Assembly (NCBI RefSeq): GCF_004004515.1
Contig: NZ_RXOL01000001.1
Span: 372,001-436,000 of the forward strand
Direction of reading: 5' to 3'
Source of the DNA: Croceicoccus ponticola
Lineage (GTDB): Bacteria > Pseudomonadota > Alphaproteobacteria > Sphingomonadales > Sphingomonadaceae
Length of the DNA: 64,000 bases
Shown here: in pieces, positions 10,239 through 19,460 of the stretch
Layout: each line of letters starts with the position of its first letter
How positions within the stretch are numbered: position 1 is the stretch's first letter
Position numbers and translations under genes: made by a program
Notes under the pieces: generated by a model
What the model was told of the DNA's origin: nothing
Databases searched by the model: none
What the model saw: the letters and a program-made list of their open reading frames with translations, nothing else

Positions 10239-10256
10239 CTGTAACGCCTGTGTCAC
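10239..10256 (+). promoter_or_regulatory. Pho-box-like site upstream of ppk
   Basis: CTGTAAC-GCCT-GTGTCAC has the 7+4+7 layout; halves match the PhoB consensus CTGTCAT/C at 5 and 6 of 7 positions. It lies 41 nt upstream of the chosen ppk ATG and in the activating orientation, as expected if polyphosphate genes belong to the Pho regulon. Confidence 0.6.
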
Positions 10257-10297
10257 ACGGGCAGGCCATGCAGCCGCGACTTCCGTCAGGCAGGGCC

Positions 10298-12472
10298 ATG
10301 AACGAGCAGACATCGCAAGATATGCAACCTGTCGCCATCACTTCGACCATGGCAGCGGACACGCTTTACACCAATCGCGAACTAAGCTGGCTGGCCTTCA
10401 ACCGTCGCGTGTTGGCCGAAGCGAGCCGCGCGAACTACCCTTTGCTCGAACGGCTGAGGTTCCTGTCGATTTCCGGTAGCAATCTCGACGAATTCGTGAT
10501 GATCCGCGTGGCGGGCCTTGCCGGGCAATTGCAGCGCGGGATTACAAAGACCAGCATCGACGGGCGTACGCCATCGCAACAGCTTTCGGCGATCCGCAAG
10601 GCGATCCGCGAACTGGAATTTCGCCAGCAATCCGTATGGCGAGAATTGCGTGGGCTGTTGTCGGAAACCGGTATTCACGTCTGTGACGAGCATCGGCTCG
10701 ATGCCCCCGCGCGCGTCTGGCTGAAGGAATACTTCGAAAGCCACATCCTGCCTGTCCTGACCCCGCAGGCGATCGACCCGGCGCATCCGTTTCCCTTCGT
10801 CGCGAACAAGGGGATGGGCCTGTTGTTCAACCTGACCCGCTTGATCGATGGGCAGGGCGTGGTCGAGATGATCCTGATTCCATCTGCCGTCCCGCGCTTT
10901 GTCCGCGTGCCGGGGGAAGAGGCGACGTGGATGCCGGTGGAGCGGCTGATCGGGCGCTATGCCAACCTCATCTTCCCCGGCTTTCGCATCGAAGGCGACG
11001 GCGTCTTCCGCGTCATCCGCGATTCCGATATCGAGGTGGAAGAAGAGGCCGAGGATCTTGTCCGCTATTTCCGCAGCGCAATCCAGCGGCGCCGGCGCGG
11101 GCAGGTGATCATGCTCGAACTCGACGCCGAATTCGATCCGGAGGCTGAGAAGCTGCTGCGCGAACAGCTCGGGCTCGACAATGCGATGGTCGTCAAGACC
11201 GATGGCATCATCGGGATCGAAGGGCTGGCCAGCATCGTCGATGAAGACCGGCCGGACCTGAAGTTCGAACCATACACCCCGCGCTATCCCGAACGGATCA
11301 TGGAGCACGACGGCGACTGCTTCGCTGCCATCGGGGAAAAGGACATCGTGATCCACCATCCCTACGAAAGTTTCGAGGTGGTGGTCGATTTCGTACGACA
11401 GGCAGCCGCAGACCCCGACGTCGTCGCGATCAAGCAAACCCTGTACCGCGCCGGGAAACAGTCCGCGATCATCAACGCGCTGATCGCGGCGGCAGAAGCG
11501 GGCAAATCCGTGACCGCCGTCGTCGAATTGAAGGCGCGTTTCGACGAGGAACAGAACATCCTTTGGGCCAACAAGCTCGAACGCGCCGGCGTGCAGGTGA
11601 TCTATGGCTTCGTCGATTGGAAAACCCATGCCAAGGTTTCGATGGTCGTGCGCCGCGAAGGCGACGGTTATCGGACGTACTGCCACTTTGGCACCGGCAA
11701 CTATCACCCGGTGACGGCGCGGATCTATACCGACCTGTCGTACTTCACCGCTGACCCGCGCCTGACCCGCGATGCTGCGCGCCTGTTCAATTTCGTCACC
11801 GGATACGTCGAACCGCGGCGGACCGAAGGGTTGGTCATAAGCCCTATCGCGATGCGAGAGACGATCTACGCCAATATCGACCGCGAGATTGCGAATCACG
11901 TCGCTGGCCGTCCGGCGGCGATCTGGGCCAAGCTCAATTCGCTGACCGACAAAGGCGTGATCGACAAGTTGTACGAGGCAGGATCCGCTGGCGTGCCGAT
12001 CCGGCTCGTCATACGTGGTATTTGTTGCCTCAAACCGGGCATTCCGGGCGTTTCGGAAACGATCGAGGTGAAATCGATTATCGGTCGCTTTCTGGAACAT
12101 AGCCGCATCTGGGCCTTCTCCAACGGGTTCCGCATGCCAAGCCCGCGCGCGCGCGTATTCATCAGTTCTGCCGATGCGATGAGCCGGAATCTCGACCGGC
12201 GAGTCGAATTGATGGTGCCGATCAGGAACAGAACCGTACACGATCAGGTTTTGGGACAAGTGCTGGTGGCCAATCTCCTCGACAGCGAACAAAGCTGGCG
12301 TCTGAAGGCAGATGGCGCCTACGAGCGTGTCGTGCCTGGCGAAAAGCCCTTCAACCTGCATCGGTATTTCATGACCAATCCATCATTGTCCGGACGCGGA
12401 CAGGCCCTTGCCGAAGACCAGATTCCGCGGCTCGCGCTGCGCCGTGGCGCTCGCAAGGCTTCGGATTCGTGA
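10298..12472 (+). CDS. ppk: Polyphosphate kinase 1
   Basis: A 724-residue PPK1 that polymerises the gamma-phosphate of ATP into polyphosphate, reversibly. The N-terminal region carries NRELSWLAFNRRVLAEA and SISGSNLDEFVMIRVAG, both PPK hallmarks. The phospholipase-D-like C-terminal half holds the active-site histidine region THAKVSMVVRR and YCHFGTGNYHP, then the ARVFISSADAMSRNLDRRVE block. An upstream ATG at 10169 would overlap the Pho-box-like site, so ATG 10298 (MNEQTSQD), shortly after the expected transcription start, is preferred; 10268 is possible. The stop overlaps the next start (GTGA), so ppk and ppx are translationally coupled. Confidence 0.95.
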   Translation: MNEQTSQDMQPVAITSTMAADTLYTNRELSWLAFNRRVLAEASRANYPLLERLRFLSISGSNLDEFVMIRVAGLAGQLQRGITKTSIDGRTPSQQLSAIRKAIRELEFRQQSVWRELRGLLSETGIHVCDEHRLDAPARVWLKEYFESHILPVLTPQAIDPAHPFPFVANKGMGLLFNLTRLIDGQGVVEMILIPSAVPRFVRVPGEEATWMPVERLIGRYANLIFPGFRIEGDGVFRVIRDSDIEVEEEAEDLVRYFRSAIQRRRRGQVIMLELDAEFDPEAEKLLREQLGLDNAMVVKTDGIIGIEGLASIVDEDRPDLKFEPYTPRYPERIMEHDGDCFAAIGEKDIVIHHPYESFEVVVDFVRQAAADPDVVAIKQTLYRAGKQSAIINALIAAAEAGKSVTAVVELKARFDEEQNILWANKLERAGVQVIYGFVDWKTHAKVSMVVRREGDGYRTYCHFGTGNYHPVTARIYTDLSYFTADPRLTRDAARLFNFVTGYVEPRRTEGLVISPIAMRETIYANIDREIANHVAGRPAAIWAKLNSLTDKGVIDKLYEAGSAGVPIRLVIRGICCLKPGIPGVSETIEVKSIIGRFLEHSRIWAFSNGFRMPSPRARVFISSADAMSRNLDRRVELMVPIRNRTVHDQVLGQVLVANLLDSEQSWRLKADGAYERVVPGEKPFNLHRYFMTNPSLSGRGQALAEDQIPRLALRRGARKASDS

Positions 12473-14034
12473 GCCGCAACGGCTCGTCCTACCGGCGCCG
12501 GGTCGAAGGATCGTGGACATCGGAAGGCGACAAGCGGGCCATCATCGACATCGGATCGAACACGGTTCGGATGGTCATTTACGGCGGTTCTACCCGCGCG
12601 CCGCAAGTGCTCGCGAATGAAAAGGTCACAGCCCGGCTGGGGCGCGACCTTTCGCAGACGGGAAGCATGGCGGACGACGCTGTCGCTCTGGCCCTGGCCG
12701 GACTTGCACGCTTTGCCCTGATCCTGCGCGATCTTGAGATAACGGACGTGGAAACGGTTGCGACCGCTGCTGTGCGCGACGCGGTAAACGGTTCAGAATT
12801 CCTGACATCGGTACGTGCTCTCGGCCTTAACGTTCGGCTTCTTTCCGGTGAAGAGGAAGCCCGCGCCAGTGCGCTTGGCGTGATCGGGGCTTTTCCCGAC
12901 GCCGACGGTGTGGTTGCGGATCTTGGCGGTGGCAGCCTCGAACTGATCAGCGTCGGCAATAATGTCCCGGGGGAGGGGACCACCCTGCCGCTGGGATCGT
13001 TAAGGCTGGCCGCGCTTCGTAGTGAAGGTGACGAAAAATTCCAGAGCCGCGTCAGGGAGATCATTCGCGGCGCAGGGTGGGATCAGGGTGGCGGGACGCT
13101 CTACCTTGTCGGCGGCACATGGCGGACGATGGCGATTCTGGCCATGCGGCAGCAGGGGCATCCGCTGTCCGATCCGCATGGGTTGTGCATTGATGGCGCG
13201 ACCGCGCTGAAACTCGCGCGGCGGACTGCCAAGACGTCGAGCGAGGCGTTGCGCGCCATCCCTCGCGTTTCAACGATGCGCTCTCAAATCCTCCCCGATG
13301 CGGCAGCGCTGTTGGTCGGGTTGCTGGAAATTCTCGAACCGGAGAGGCTCGTGTTTTCAGCATGGGGCCTGCGCGAAGGCTTGTTGTACGACCGGCTCGA
13401 ACCGGCCGAGCGGGCGCAGAACCCGCTGCTGGCGGGGGTTTCGTTGTTTGCCGGGCAACATGGCGCGCCCCCCACGCTGGCTACGCGCGTTGCGGCTTGG
13501 ACCGTAGGGGCGACGCCAAAGGATGGGGAGGGTAGCGAACGCCTGCGCCTTGCTGCGACGATGCTCGCGCTTGCCTCGCTTCAGATCGAACCGAACCTTC
13601 GCATGCAGCATTCGGTCGACTGGGCATTGTACAAACGGTGGTTGGGCATTGACGATGTCGGCCGTGCGATGATGGCGGCGACCGCGCTGGGCAATGGCGG
13701 CGAGACAGATCTGCCGAAATTGCTGACCGAACTCGCACCGGTCGAAAGACTGGACGAAGCGCTGACGTGGGGGCTGGCCATCCGTCTGTGCCGGCGTCTG
13801 GGGCTGCAATCGCGCCAGTCGCTACAAATGACCAAGCTTGTGGTCGAAGACGATACGCTACGGCTCGTGTTCAACGAAAGCCATGCAGCTTTGGCTATCG
13901 CGCCTGCTCCCAAAGACCTCAAGAACCTGGCCGAACGGCTTGGCTTGAAGCCAAGCATAGAGGTTGTCAGTGAGACGGTTTTCGCGGCGCTGAAAAATGA
14001 CGCAGCCTATGGGGCAGAAGCCTCAACGGTTTGA
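12469..14034 (+). CDS. ppx: Exopolyphosphatase / Ppx-GppA family phosphatase
   Basis: A 521-residue Ppx/GppA protein. The ASKHA-type phosphatase core shows IIDIGSNTVRMVIYGG (residues about 25-40), LSGEEEARASALG and VADLGGGSLELISV, followed by a C-terminal helical (HD-like) region. It removes terminal phosphates from polyphosphate and may also hydrolyse pppGpp. The GTG start overlaps the ppk stop by 4 nt, so the synthesis and breakdown enzymes are made from one message. It is followed by a bidirectional terminator. Assignment to Ppx rather than GppA rests on linkage to ppk. Confidence 0.92.
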   Translation: MSRNGSSYRRRVEGSWTSEGDKRAIIDIGSNTVRMVIYGGSTRAPQVLANEKVTARLGRDLSQTGSMADDAVALALAGLARFALILRDLEITDVETVATAAVRDAVNGSEFLTSVRALGLNVRLLSGEEEARASALGVIGAFPDADGVVADLGGGSLELISVGNNVPGEGTTLPLGSLRLAALRSEGDEKFQSRVREIIRGAGWDQGGGTLYLVGGTWRTMAILAMRQQGHPLSDPHGLCIDGATALKLARRTAKTSSEALRAIPRVSTMRSQILPDAAALLVGLLEILEPERLVFSAWGLREGLLYDRLEPAERAQNPLLAGVSLFAGQHGAPPTLATRVAAWTVGATPKDGEGSERLRLAATMLALASLQIEPNLRMQHSVDWALYKRWLGIDDVGRAMMAATALGNGGETDLPKLLTELAPVERLDEALTWGLAIRLCRRLGLQSRQSLQMTKLVVEDDTLRLVFNESHAALAIAPAPKDLKNLAERLGLKPSIEVVSETVFAALKNDAAYGAEASTV

Positions 14035-14056
14035 TACCGGATTGGAGAGCGTGACG

Positions 14057-14095
14057 AAAAAGGGCCCCGGAAAAGAATTCCGGAGCCCCGTTTTT
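14057..14095. terminator. Bidirectional terminator between ppx and csbD
   Basis: GGGCCCCGGAA (14062-14072) pairs with TTCCGGAGCCCC (14078-14089) with one mismatch. It is flanked by AAAAA on the left and TTTTT on the right, so it can end both the ppk-ppx transcript and the opposing csbD transcript. Confidence 0.8.
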
Positions 14096-14113
14096 CTGTA
14101 AGCTGGCCTACGA

Positions 14114-14284
14114 TCAGATGTCGTTGCCAAGCTTGCCTTCGACTTCGCCCTTAAGCTGCTGGGCTTCGCCCTTGGCTTCCTGCTTGCGGCCTTCGTGGCG
14201 GGTCGCGGGATTGCCGCTCTCCTGCTTCACGTTGCCGATAGCTTCGTTGACGTTGCCCTTAACCTTTTCGGTAAATTCGCCCAT
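14114..14284 (-). CDS. CsbD-family small stress protein
   Basis: A 56-residue hydrophilic protein with the CsbD pattern EKVKGNVNEAIGNVKQESG followed by KQEAKGEAQQLKGEVEGK. CsbD proteins are induced by general stress responses in many bacteria; their biochemical role is unknown. ATG 14284 follows a good GGAGAAACC leader, so the 81-residue longer frame is rejected. It stands alone between a terminator and tRNA-Asn. I looked for an EcfG-type promoter (GGAAC-N16/17-CGTT) upstream and found only a poor match. Confidence 0.88.
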   Translation of the reverse strand: MGEFTEKVKGNVNEAIGNVKQESGNPATRHEGRKQEAKGEAQQLKGEVEGKLGNDI

Positions 14285-14475
14285 GATGGTTTCTCCAATT
14301 CGCTGATAACAAACGAGGTTCGCTTGCCTTTGCCTTATCAACGCACGGAGCGGGCCCATGTATCCGGGTGAGTTGCGCAGCCTGGCTGTCGCACGGTGCG
14401 ACTGGCCGCAGCATTGCGGCGAAACGATGGCGGCGTGCCATTTGGCACACCCTCGTCATCGCGAATTGTTGAAAA

Positions 14476-14550
14476 TGGCTCCCCGAGTTGGATTCGAACC
14501 AACGACCAAGTGATTAACAGTCACCTACTCTACCGCTGAGCTATCGGGGA
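14476..14550 (-). tRNA. tRNA-Asn (anticodon GTT)
   Basis: The minus strand folds into a complete cloverleaf: acceptor TCCCCGA/TCGGGGA, D-arm GCTCAGCGGTAGAGT, anticodon loop CTGTTAA (GTT), T-loop TTCGAAT, discriminator G and an encoded CCA. A good sigma-70 promoter lies just upstream. Confidence 0.97.
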
Positions 14551-14573
14551 GCGGCCCGATGGGCAGGGGTGCG

Positions 14574-14602
14574 CCTATATTGGGGCTCCGGGACTTTGGC
14601 AA
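14574..14602 (-). promoter_or_regulatory. Promoter of tRNA-Asn
   Basis: On the minus strand TTGCCA (14597-14602), a 17-nt spacer and TATAGG (14574-14579) are followed by GCGC-rich sequence. The -10 element ends 23 nt before the tRNA 5' end. The same hexamers and spacing precede tRNA-Pro at 34304. Confidence 0.7.
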
Positions 14603-14635
14603 CCCCGTACCGGCGCGAATTTCAAAGAACCTCAA

Positions 14636-15418
14636 TCAGTATGCGAACTGTTCGCCCACGATGCGTTCGTCGAGGCTGTGGCCCCGGTCGAAAAGCAGGG
14701 TAAGATCACGTTCGTGCGCCACCGCAACGCGCAGCCAGGCGACATCGCGAATCTCTCGTTGGTCGGCGACAGCGGAGACGGGCCGCTTTTCCCATTCGAG
14801 AATCGTGATCTCGATCGGCAGGTGATCGGGCAGGATGGCGCCGCGCCAGCGACGGGGACGGAATGCCGAAATGGGCGTCAGCGCCAGCAACCCGCAGCCC
14901 AGCGGCAGGATCGGGCCATTGGCGCTGAAATTATAGGCGGTGGACCCGGCAGGGGTCGCCACCAGTGCGCCGTCGCACATCAGTTCGGGGATACGAATCT
15001 TGTCGCCCACCTTGATCTGGAGCTTTGCGGTCTGGCGCGTTTCCCTGAGCAGCGAAACCTCGTTGATGGCGCAGGCCGTGATCTGTTCGCCGCTGCGGGT
15101 TTCCACCGTCATGGCCAGCGGCGATACCTCGAACGAGCGGGCACGGTTCACGCGATCGAGAATGGCCGATCGGCTCGCCTCACGCTTGTTCATCAGGAAG
15201 CCGACCGTGCCGAGGTTCATGCCATAGGCGGGCAGGATCCGACCGTCGTCGATCATCTGGTGAAGCGTTTGCAGCATGTAGCCGTCGCCGCCGACGACGA
15301 CGATGGCGTCGGCCTCGTCAATCGGGACGAAGTCGTGCGTGTTCCGCATCTTTTCGCCAGCCGCCTGCGCCTTTTCGGTCGGCGAGACGCTGAGCGCCAG
15401 TTTTTCGTATTTCGCCAA
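14636..15418 (-). CDS. nadK: NAD kinase
   Basis: About 260 residues. It phosphorylates NAD to NADP in the cytoplasm. The GGDG signature is in IVVVGGDGYMLQTLHQM, followed by YGMNLGTVGFLMN and the NEVSLLRE and ATPAGSTAYNFSANGPI blocks that line the nucleotide site. The start is uncertain: TTG 15418 (AKYEKLALSVSPTEKAQ) fits the family N-terminus and has GGCAGG close upstream, whereas the open frame extends to 15526 without conserved sequence. It lies 70 nt downstream of mfd on the same strand and is probably co-transcribed with it. Confidence 0.9.
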   Translation of the reverse strand: MAKYEKLALSVSPTEKAQAAGEKMRNTHDFVPIDEADAIVVVGGDGYMLQTLHQMIDDGRILPAYGMNLGTVGFLMNKREASRSAILDRVNRARSFEVSPLAMTVETRSGEQITACAINEVSLLRETRQTAKLQIKVGDKIRIPELMCDGALVATPAGSTAYNFSANGPILPLGCGLLALTPISAFRPRRWRGAILPDHLPIEITILEWEKRPVSAVADQREIRDVAWLRVAVAHERDLTLLFDRGHSLDERIVGEQFAY

Positions 15419-15488
15419 GGACCTGCCTTTATCCCTATTCGCACCGGACCCTATGACCGGGCCGGTGGGTTGGCAACGGAACAATGCG

Positions 15489-18400
15489 TCAAGCCGGTTC
15501 TGAAACCTTGCTCGCCTTGCGCGCAATGGCCGCGAGGCCCTTGGTCAGTTGGAAAAGCCCGTTGAGGCGCGACTTGGGATCGCCCCAGGCGCGTTCGATG
15601 ACAAGCTTCATGTCAGGCCGCAGTCGCGCGGTTCCCTTGAGCCTGTCGACATAGGCCAGCAATCCGACCGGATCCGAAAACTCATCCTTGAAAAACGCGA
15701 CGAGCGCACCGCGCGGGCCAAGATCGATCTTGGCGATATTCGCCTCACATGCCTGCTGCTTGATTTCGATGAGCTTGACGAGGTTCTCGGTCGCTTCGGG
15801 AAGCGGGCCGAACCGGTCGATCATCTCGGCGGCAAGCCCCTCGATCTCTTCCTTGTCGGTCACTTCGTTAAGGCGGCGATAAAGCGCCATGCGCACGGCG
15901 AGGTCGGGGACATAATCTTCGGGTATCATGATCGGCGCATCGACCGTGATCTGCGGGGAAAGACCGCTACGGTCTTCGACTACGCCCAGTTCGCCCGCTT
16001 TGGCCGCGAGGATCGCGTCCTCCAGCATGGACTGGTATAGTTCGAACCCGACTTCGCGAATGTGGCCCGACTGTTCGTCGCCCAAAAGATTGCCCGCGCC
16101 GCGAATATCTAGATCGTGGCTGGCCAGTTGGAATCCCGCGCCCAGAGTGTCGAGATCTCCCAGCACTTTCAGGCGCTTTTCCGCGATTTCGGACATCTGG
16201 CTATCTCGCGCCGTCGTGAGATAGGCGTAGGCGCGCGATTTCGACCGGCCCACACGACCGCGCAACTGATAGAGCTGTGCCAGGCCGAAACGGTCGGCGC
16301 GGTGAATTACGATCGTGTTGGCGCTGGGGATGTCGAGGCCGGATTCGACGATCGTGGTGGACAGCAGCACGTCGTACTTCTTTTCGTAGAACGCGCTCAT
16401 ACGTTCTTCGACATCGCCTGCGCCCATCTGGCCATGCGCGGCTACGTAAGTCACCTCGGGCACCGTCTCGCGCAGCCAGTCCTCGATCTGCGGCATGTCG
16501 GCGATGCGGGGCACGACGATGAAGCTCTGCCCGCCGCGATGATGTTCGCGCAGCAATGCTTCGCGCACCACCATGTCGTCCCATTCCATGATGTACGTCC
16601 GCACGGCAAGGCGGTCGACGGGCGGGGTCTGGATCACCGAAAGTTCGCGCAGACCCGACATCGCCATCTGCAGTGTGCGAGGGATCGGCGTGGCGGTCAG
16701 CGTCAGGACATGCACATTGGCGCGAAGCGACTTCAGCTTTTCCTTGTGCGTGACGCCAAAGCGCTGCTCTTCGTCCACGATGACGAGGCCGAGCCGTTTA
16801 AAATGCACCGATTTGGACAGGATCGCGTGGGTGCCGACGACGATGTCGATCGTGCCTTTCTCCAACCCCTCGCGCGTTTCGGTCGCTTCCCTGGCGGGCA
16901 CGAGCCGCGACAAGCGGCCGACGTTGAGCGGAAAGCCCGAAAATCGCTCGACGAAATTGGCGTAATGCTGGCGCGCGAGCAGCGTCGTCGGTGCGATCAT
17001 AACGACTTGCCTGCCGCTCATCGCCGCAACGAATGCGGCGCGTAGCGCGACCTCGGTCTTGCCGAAGCCGACATCGCCGCAGACCAGACGGTCCATTGCA
17101 CGGCCTTCGCCAAGGTCGGTCAGCACATCGCCAATCGCGCGTTCCTGATCGTCGGTTTCGGTCCACGGGAAACGATCGACGAATGGATCGTAGCTTTGCG
17201 GATCGGGTTCGATGATCGGCGCTGTCTGCAACGCGCGCTTGGCCGCTGTCGCCAGCAGTTCGTGAGCAATGGCGCGGATGCGCTCCTTCAGCCGCGCCTT
17301 GCGCTTCTGCCACGCTTCGCCGCCCAGCCGGTCAAGGGGCACGCTTTCCTCGCCACTGCCATAGCGCGACAGGACGTCGAGGTTTTCGACCGGCACGTAA
17401 AGCTTGTCGCCGCCGTGATATTCCAGCGCGACGCAGTCGTGGGGGCTTTTCCCGACCGGAATCGATTCCAGCCCGATATAGCGCCCGACGCCGTGGTCGA
17501 TGTGCACGATGTGATCGCCCGGCTGCAGCGCCTGCAGCTCCGCCATGAAAGCGTCGGCGTCTTTCTTGCGCTTCTTGCGCCGGACCAGCCGGTCACCCAG
17601 CAGGTCACGTTCGGTGATGATCTCCAGATCGTCAGTCGCAAATCCGGATTCGAGCGGCAGGACGACCGCGACGGGTCGCTTTTTCGCCGCGATCCCCAGC
17701 GCTTCCTGCCACGTGTCGGCGATGGCCGGTTCACGGCCCTTGGCGGCGCCTTGACCCGCTTCGCCAAGCTGGCTGACGATACGCTTGCGCGCGCCTTCGG
17801 AGTAACAGGCGAGGATCGCGCGCTTGCCGGCGTCCGCCTGCTTGGTCAGGTGCTTGGCTGTGATTTCATAGACGTTTTCGCCCCCGGTGCGTTCGGGCGT
17901 GAAATCGCGCGACGAGGTAAAGCCGAAGTCGATGGTGGCGCGCGCTTCCGGCTCGGCAAAGATGGACGTGCGGTGGACCGGCCACTGCGCCAGTTTCGCC
18001 TCGAACTCCTCACGCGAAAGATAGAGCAGTTCGGTAGCCAGCGGGCGATAGGCGCCGGGGCTGGTCCGCGCGCTCTCGGTGCGGGCCTTGTGATAGTCGA
18101 CGATCTCGTCCAGCCGTTCGTCGGCCGCGCGCAGCGCCCCGCCGTCGATGATCGTGACGTCGTTTTCACCAAGATGGTCGAACAGGGTCGCCAGCTTGTC
18201 CTCGAACAGGGGGAGCCAATGCTCCATTCCCGCCAGCCTGCGCCCGTCGCTTACCGCCTGATACAGCGGATCGCCGGTCGCCGTCGCGCCCCAGCGTTCG
18301 CGATAGCGGCTGCGGAACCGCTTGATCGTATCCTCGTCCAGCAACGCCTCGCTTGCCGGAAGGAGCAGATGGCTGTCGACCGTGCCCGTCGTGCGCTGGG

Positions 18401-19049
18401 TGTTGGGATCGTACAGGCGCAGCGATTCGAGGTCGTCGCCGAAAAAGTCGAGCCTGAGCCCCGCCTGCTCCCATTCGCCTTTCTCGTTCTTCGCCTTCAA
18501 TCCAGAAGGCACGATGTCGAAGATCGACCCTCGCACCGCGAATTCGCCTGCGTCGATGGCGGTGTCGCTGCGGGCGTAACCCTGCCGCTGGAGCAGTTGG
18601 GTCAGGCTCTGATGCCCGATCACGCTGCCGATTTCGAGCAGGCGCGTCGCTTCGCGAATACGGAACGGGGTCAGCACGCGTTGCAGCAGCGCGTTGACCG
18701 TGGTGACCAACAGTTGAGGCGGGCTTTTATCCGTCCGCCGGCGTTGCAAAGCCTGCAACGCGGCAAGCCTGCGGGCGCTGACCGACAGCGCGGGGCTGGA
18801 CCTGTCATAGGGCAGGCAGTCCCACGCCGGGAATTCGATCACGTCGAGTTCGGGCGCGAAGAACGGCGCCGCATCGACGATTGCGGCCATCGCCTGTTCG
18901 TCGGGTGCGATGAAGACCGCGCGGGCAGGAGCCTTGCCATGTGCGGCGGCGCGCGAAAGGTCGGCGAGCACGAGCGGCAAAGCGCCACGGGCAAGCGAAG
19001 TCAGCACCAGCGGATTGTCCGCGGCGATTATGCGGGGAAGATCAGTCAT
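15489..19049 (-). CDS. mfd: Transcription-repair coupling factor Mfd
   Basis: A 1186-residue Mfd, normal length. It removes RNA polymerase stalled at lesions and recruits UvrA. Visible in order: the N-terminal UvrB-like region (about 1-470), the RNA-polymerase interaction domain around GDHIVHIDHGVGRYIGLE, the RecG-like translocase with Walker A CGDVGFGKTE, Walker B/DEEQ motif VIVDEEQRFGV and TATPIPRTLQMAMSGLR, then the TRG motif region (ADRFGLAQLYQLRGRVGRS) and the C-terminal D7 domain. Probably in an operon sdhE-mfd-nadK; the sdhE stop is 90 nt upstream. Confidence 0.97.
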   Translation of the reverse strand: MTDLPRIIAADNPLVLTSLARGALPLVLADLSRAAAHGKAPARAVFIAPDEQAMAAIVDAAPFFAPELDVIEFPAWDCLPYDRSSPALSVSARRLAALQALQRRRTDKSPPQLLVTTVNALLQRVLTPFRIREATRLLEIGSVIGHQSLTQLLQRQGYARSDTAIDAGEFAVRGSIFDIVPSGLKAKNEKGEWEQAGLRLDFFGDDLESLRLYDPNTQRTTGTVDSHLLLPASEALLDEDTIKRFRSRYRERWGATATGDPLYQAVSDGRRLAGMEHWLPLFEDKLATLFDHLGENDVTIIDGGALRAADERLDEIVDYHKARTESARTSPGAYRPLATELLYLSREEFEAKLAQWPVHRTSIFAEPEARATIDFGFTSSRDFTPERTGGENVYEITAKHLTKQADAGKRAILACYSEGARKRIVSQLGEAGQGAAKGREPAIADTWQEALGIAAKKRPVAVVLPLESGFATDDLEIITERDLLGDRLVRRKKRKKDADAFMAELQALQPGDHIVHIDHGVGRYIGLESIPVGKSPHDCVALEYHGGDKLYVPVENLDVLSRYGSGEESVPLDRLGGEAWQKRKARLKERIRAIAHELLATAAKRALQTAPIIEPDPQSYDPFVDRFPWTETDDQERAIGDVLTDLGEGRAMDRLVCGDVGFGKTEVALRAAFVAAMSGRQVVMIAPTTLLARQHYANFVERFSGFPLNVGRLSRLVPAREATETREGLEKGTIDIVVGTHAILSKSVHFKRLGLVIVDEEQRFGVTHKEKLKSLRANVHVLTLTATPIPRTLQMAMSGLRELSVIQTPPVDRLAVRTYIMEWDDMVVREALLREHHRGGQSFIVVPRIADMPQIEDWLRETVPEVTYVAAHGQMGAGDVEERMSAFYEKKYDVLLSTTIVESGLDIPSANTIVIHRADRFGLAQLYQLRGRVGRSKSRAYAYLTTARDSQMSEIAEKRLKVLGDLDTLGAGFQLASHDLDIRGAGNLLGDEQSGHIREVGFELYQSMLEDAILAAKAGELGVVEDRSGLSPQITVDAPIMIPEDYVPDLAVRMALYRRLNEVTDKEEIEGLAAEMIDRFGPLPEATENLVKLIEIKQQACEANIAKIDLGPRGALVAFFKDEFSDPVGLLAYVDRLKGTARLRPDMKLVIERAWGDPKSRLNGLFQLTKGLAAIARKASKVSEPA

Positions 19050-19139
19050 GTCTAAGGGGGACTATCTGGCTATACCCCGGTTCCCGCGCAACCCGCAAGC
19101 TGGCGAGATTCGGCGATTGAGGAGGCGACGATTCCGGGT

Positions 19140-19406
19140 TCAACGATGGATGTGGATGTAATCGAGCTTGCGCATCGCATCCATCAACGGTCCTTCGTAG
19201 CGATCTGGGGCCGTTTCGGTGCCGATCGCCCATGCCATGATGTGAACATCGTCCTCTTCGACAAGGGCTTCGAACCAGTCGCATTCGGCCACCCCCCATG
19301 CGGCGTGGTTCCGGTCAAAGAAACCGCCGATCATGAAGTCGGCTTCGCGGGTCCCGCGATGCCATGCACGGAATTTGAGCCTGCCGAGACGTGCGCTGTC
19401 CACCAT
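19140..19406 (-). CDS. sdhE: FAD assembly factor SdhE
   Basis: An 88-residue SdhE/Sdh5 (DUF339) protein that promotes covalent flavinylation of the succinate dehydrogenase flavoprotein. The defining RGTRE motif is in AWHRGTREADFMIGGFF (residues about 15-31), followed by FEALVEEDDVHIMAW. Length is typical. It is divergent from recG (54 nt between starts) and upstream of mfd. This linkage of sdhE with recG and mfd is one I recall from other alphaproteobacteria; sdhB lies 35 kb away in this window. Confidence 0.9.
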   Translation of the reverse strand: MVDSARLGRLKFRAWHRGTREADFMIGGFFDRNHAAWGVAECDWFEALVEEDDVHIMAWAIGTETAPDRYEGPLMDAMRKLDYIHIHR

Positions 19407-19460
19407 GCGGGCCGCCTAGACCCGTGGACCGGCGGGCGCAAGGCGCTATAGCGGCAGGCG

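Noticed and set aside
10382-12361. 659-codon open frame on the minus strand opposite ppk
   Set aside because: Antisense shadow rich in H, D and R, the usual mirror of GC-rich codons; ppk motifs are unambiguous on the plus strand.
14285-14470. EcfG-type general stress promoter upstream of csbD
   Set aside because: The best candidate GGATA-N17-CGTT matches the -35 consensus GGAAC only in its first three bases.
17196-19055. 619-codon open frame on the plus strand opposite mfd
   Set aside because: Antisense shadow; Mfd motifs cover the minus strand throughout.
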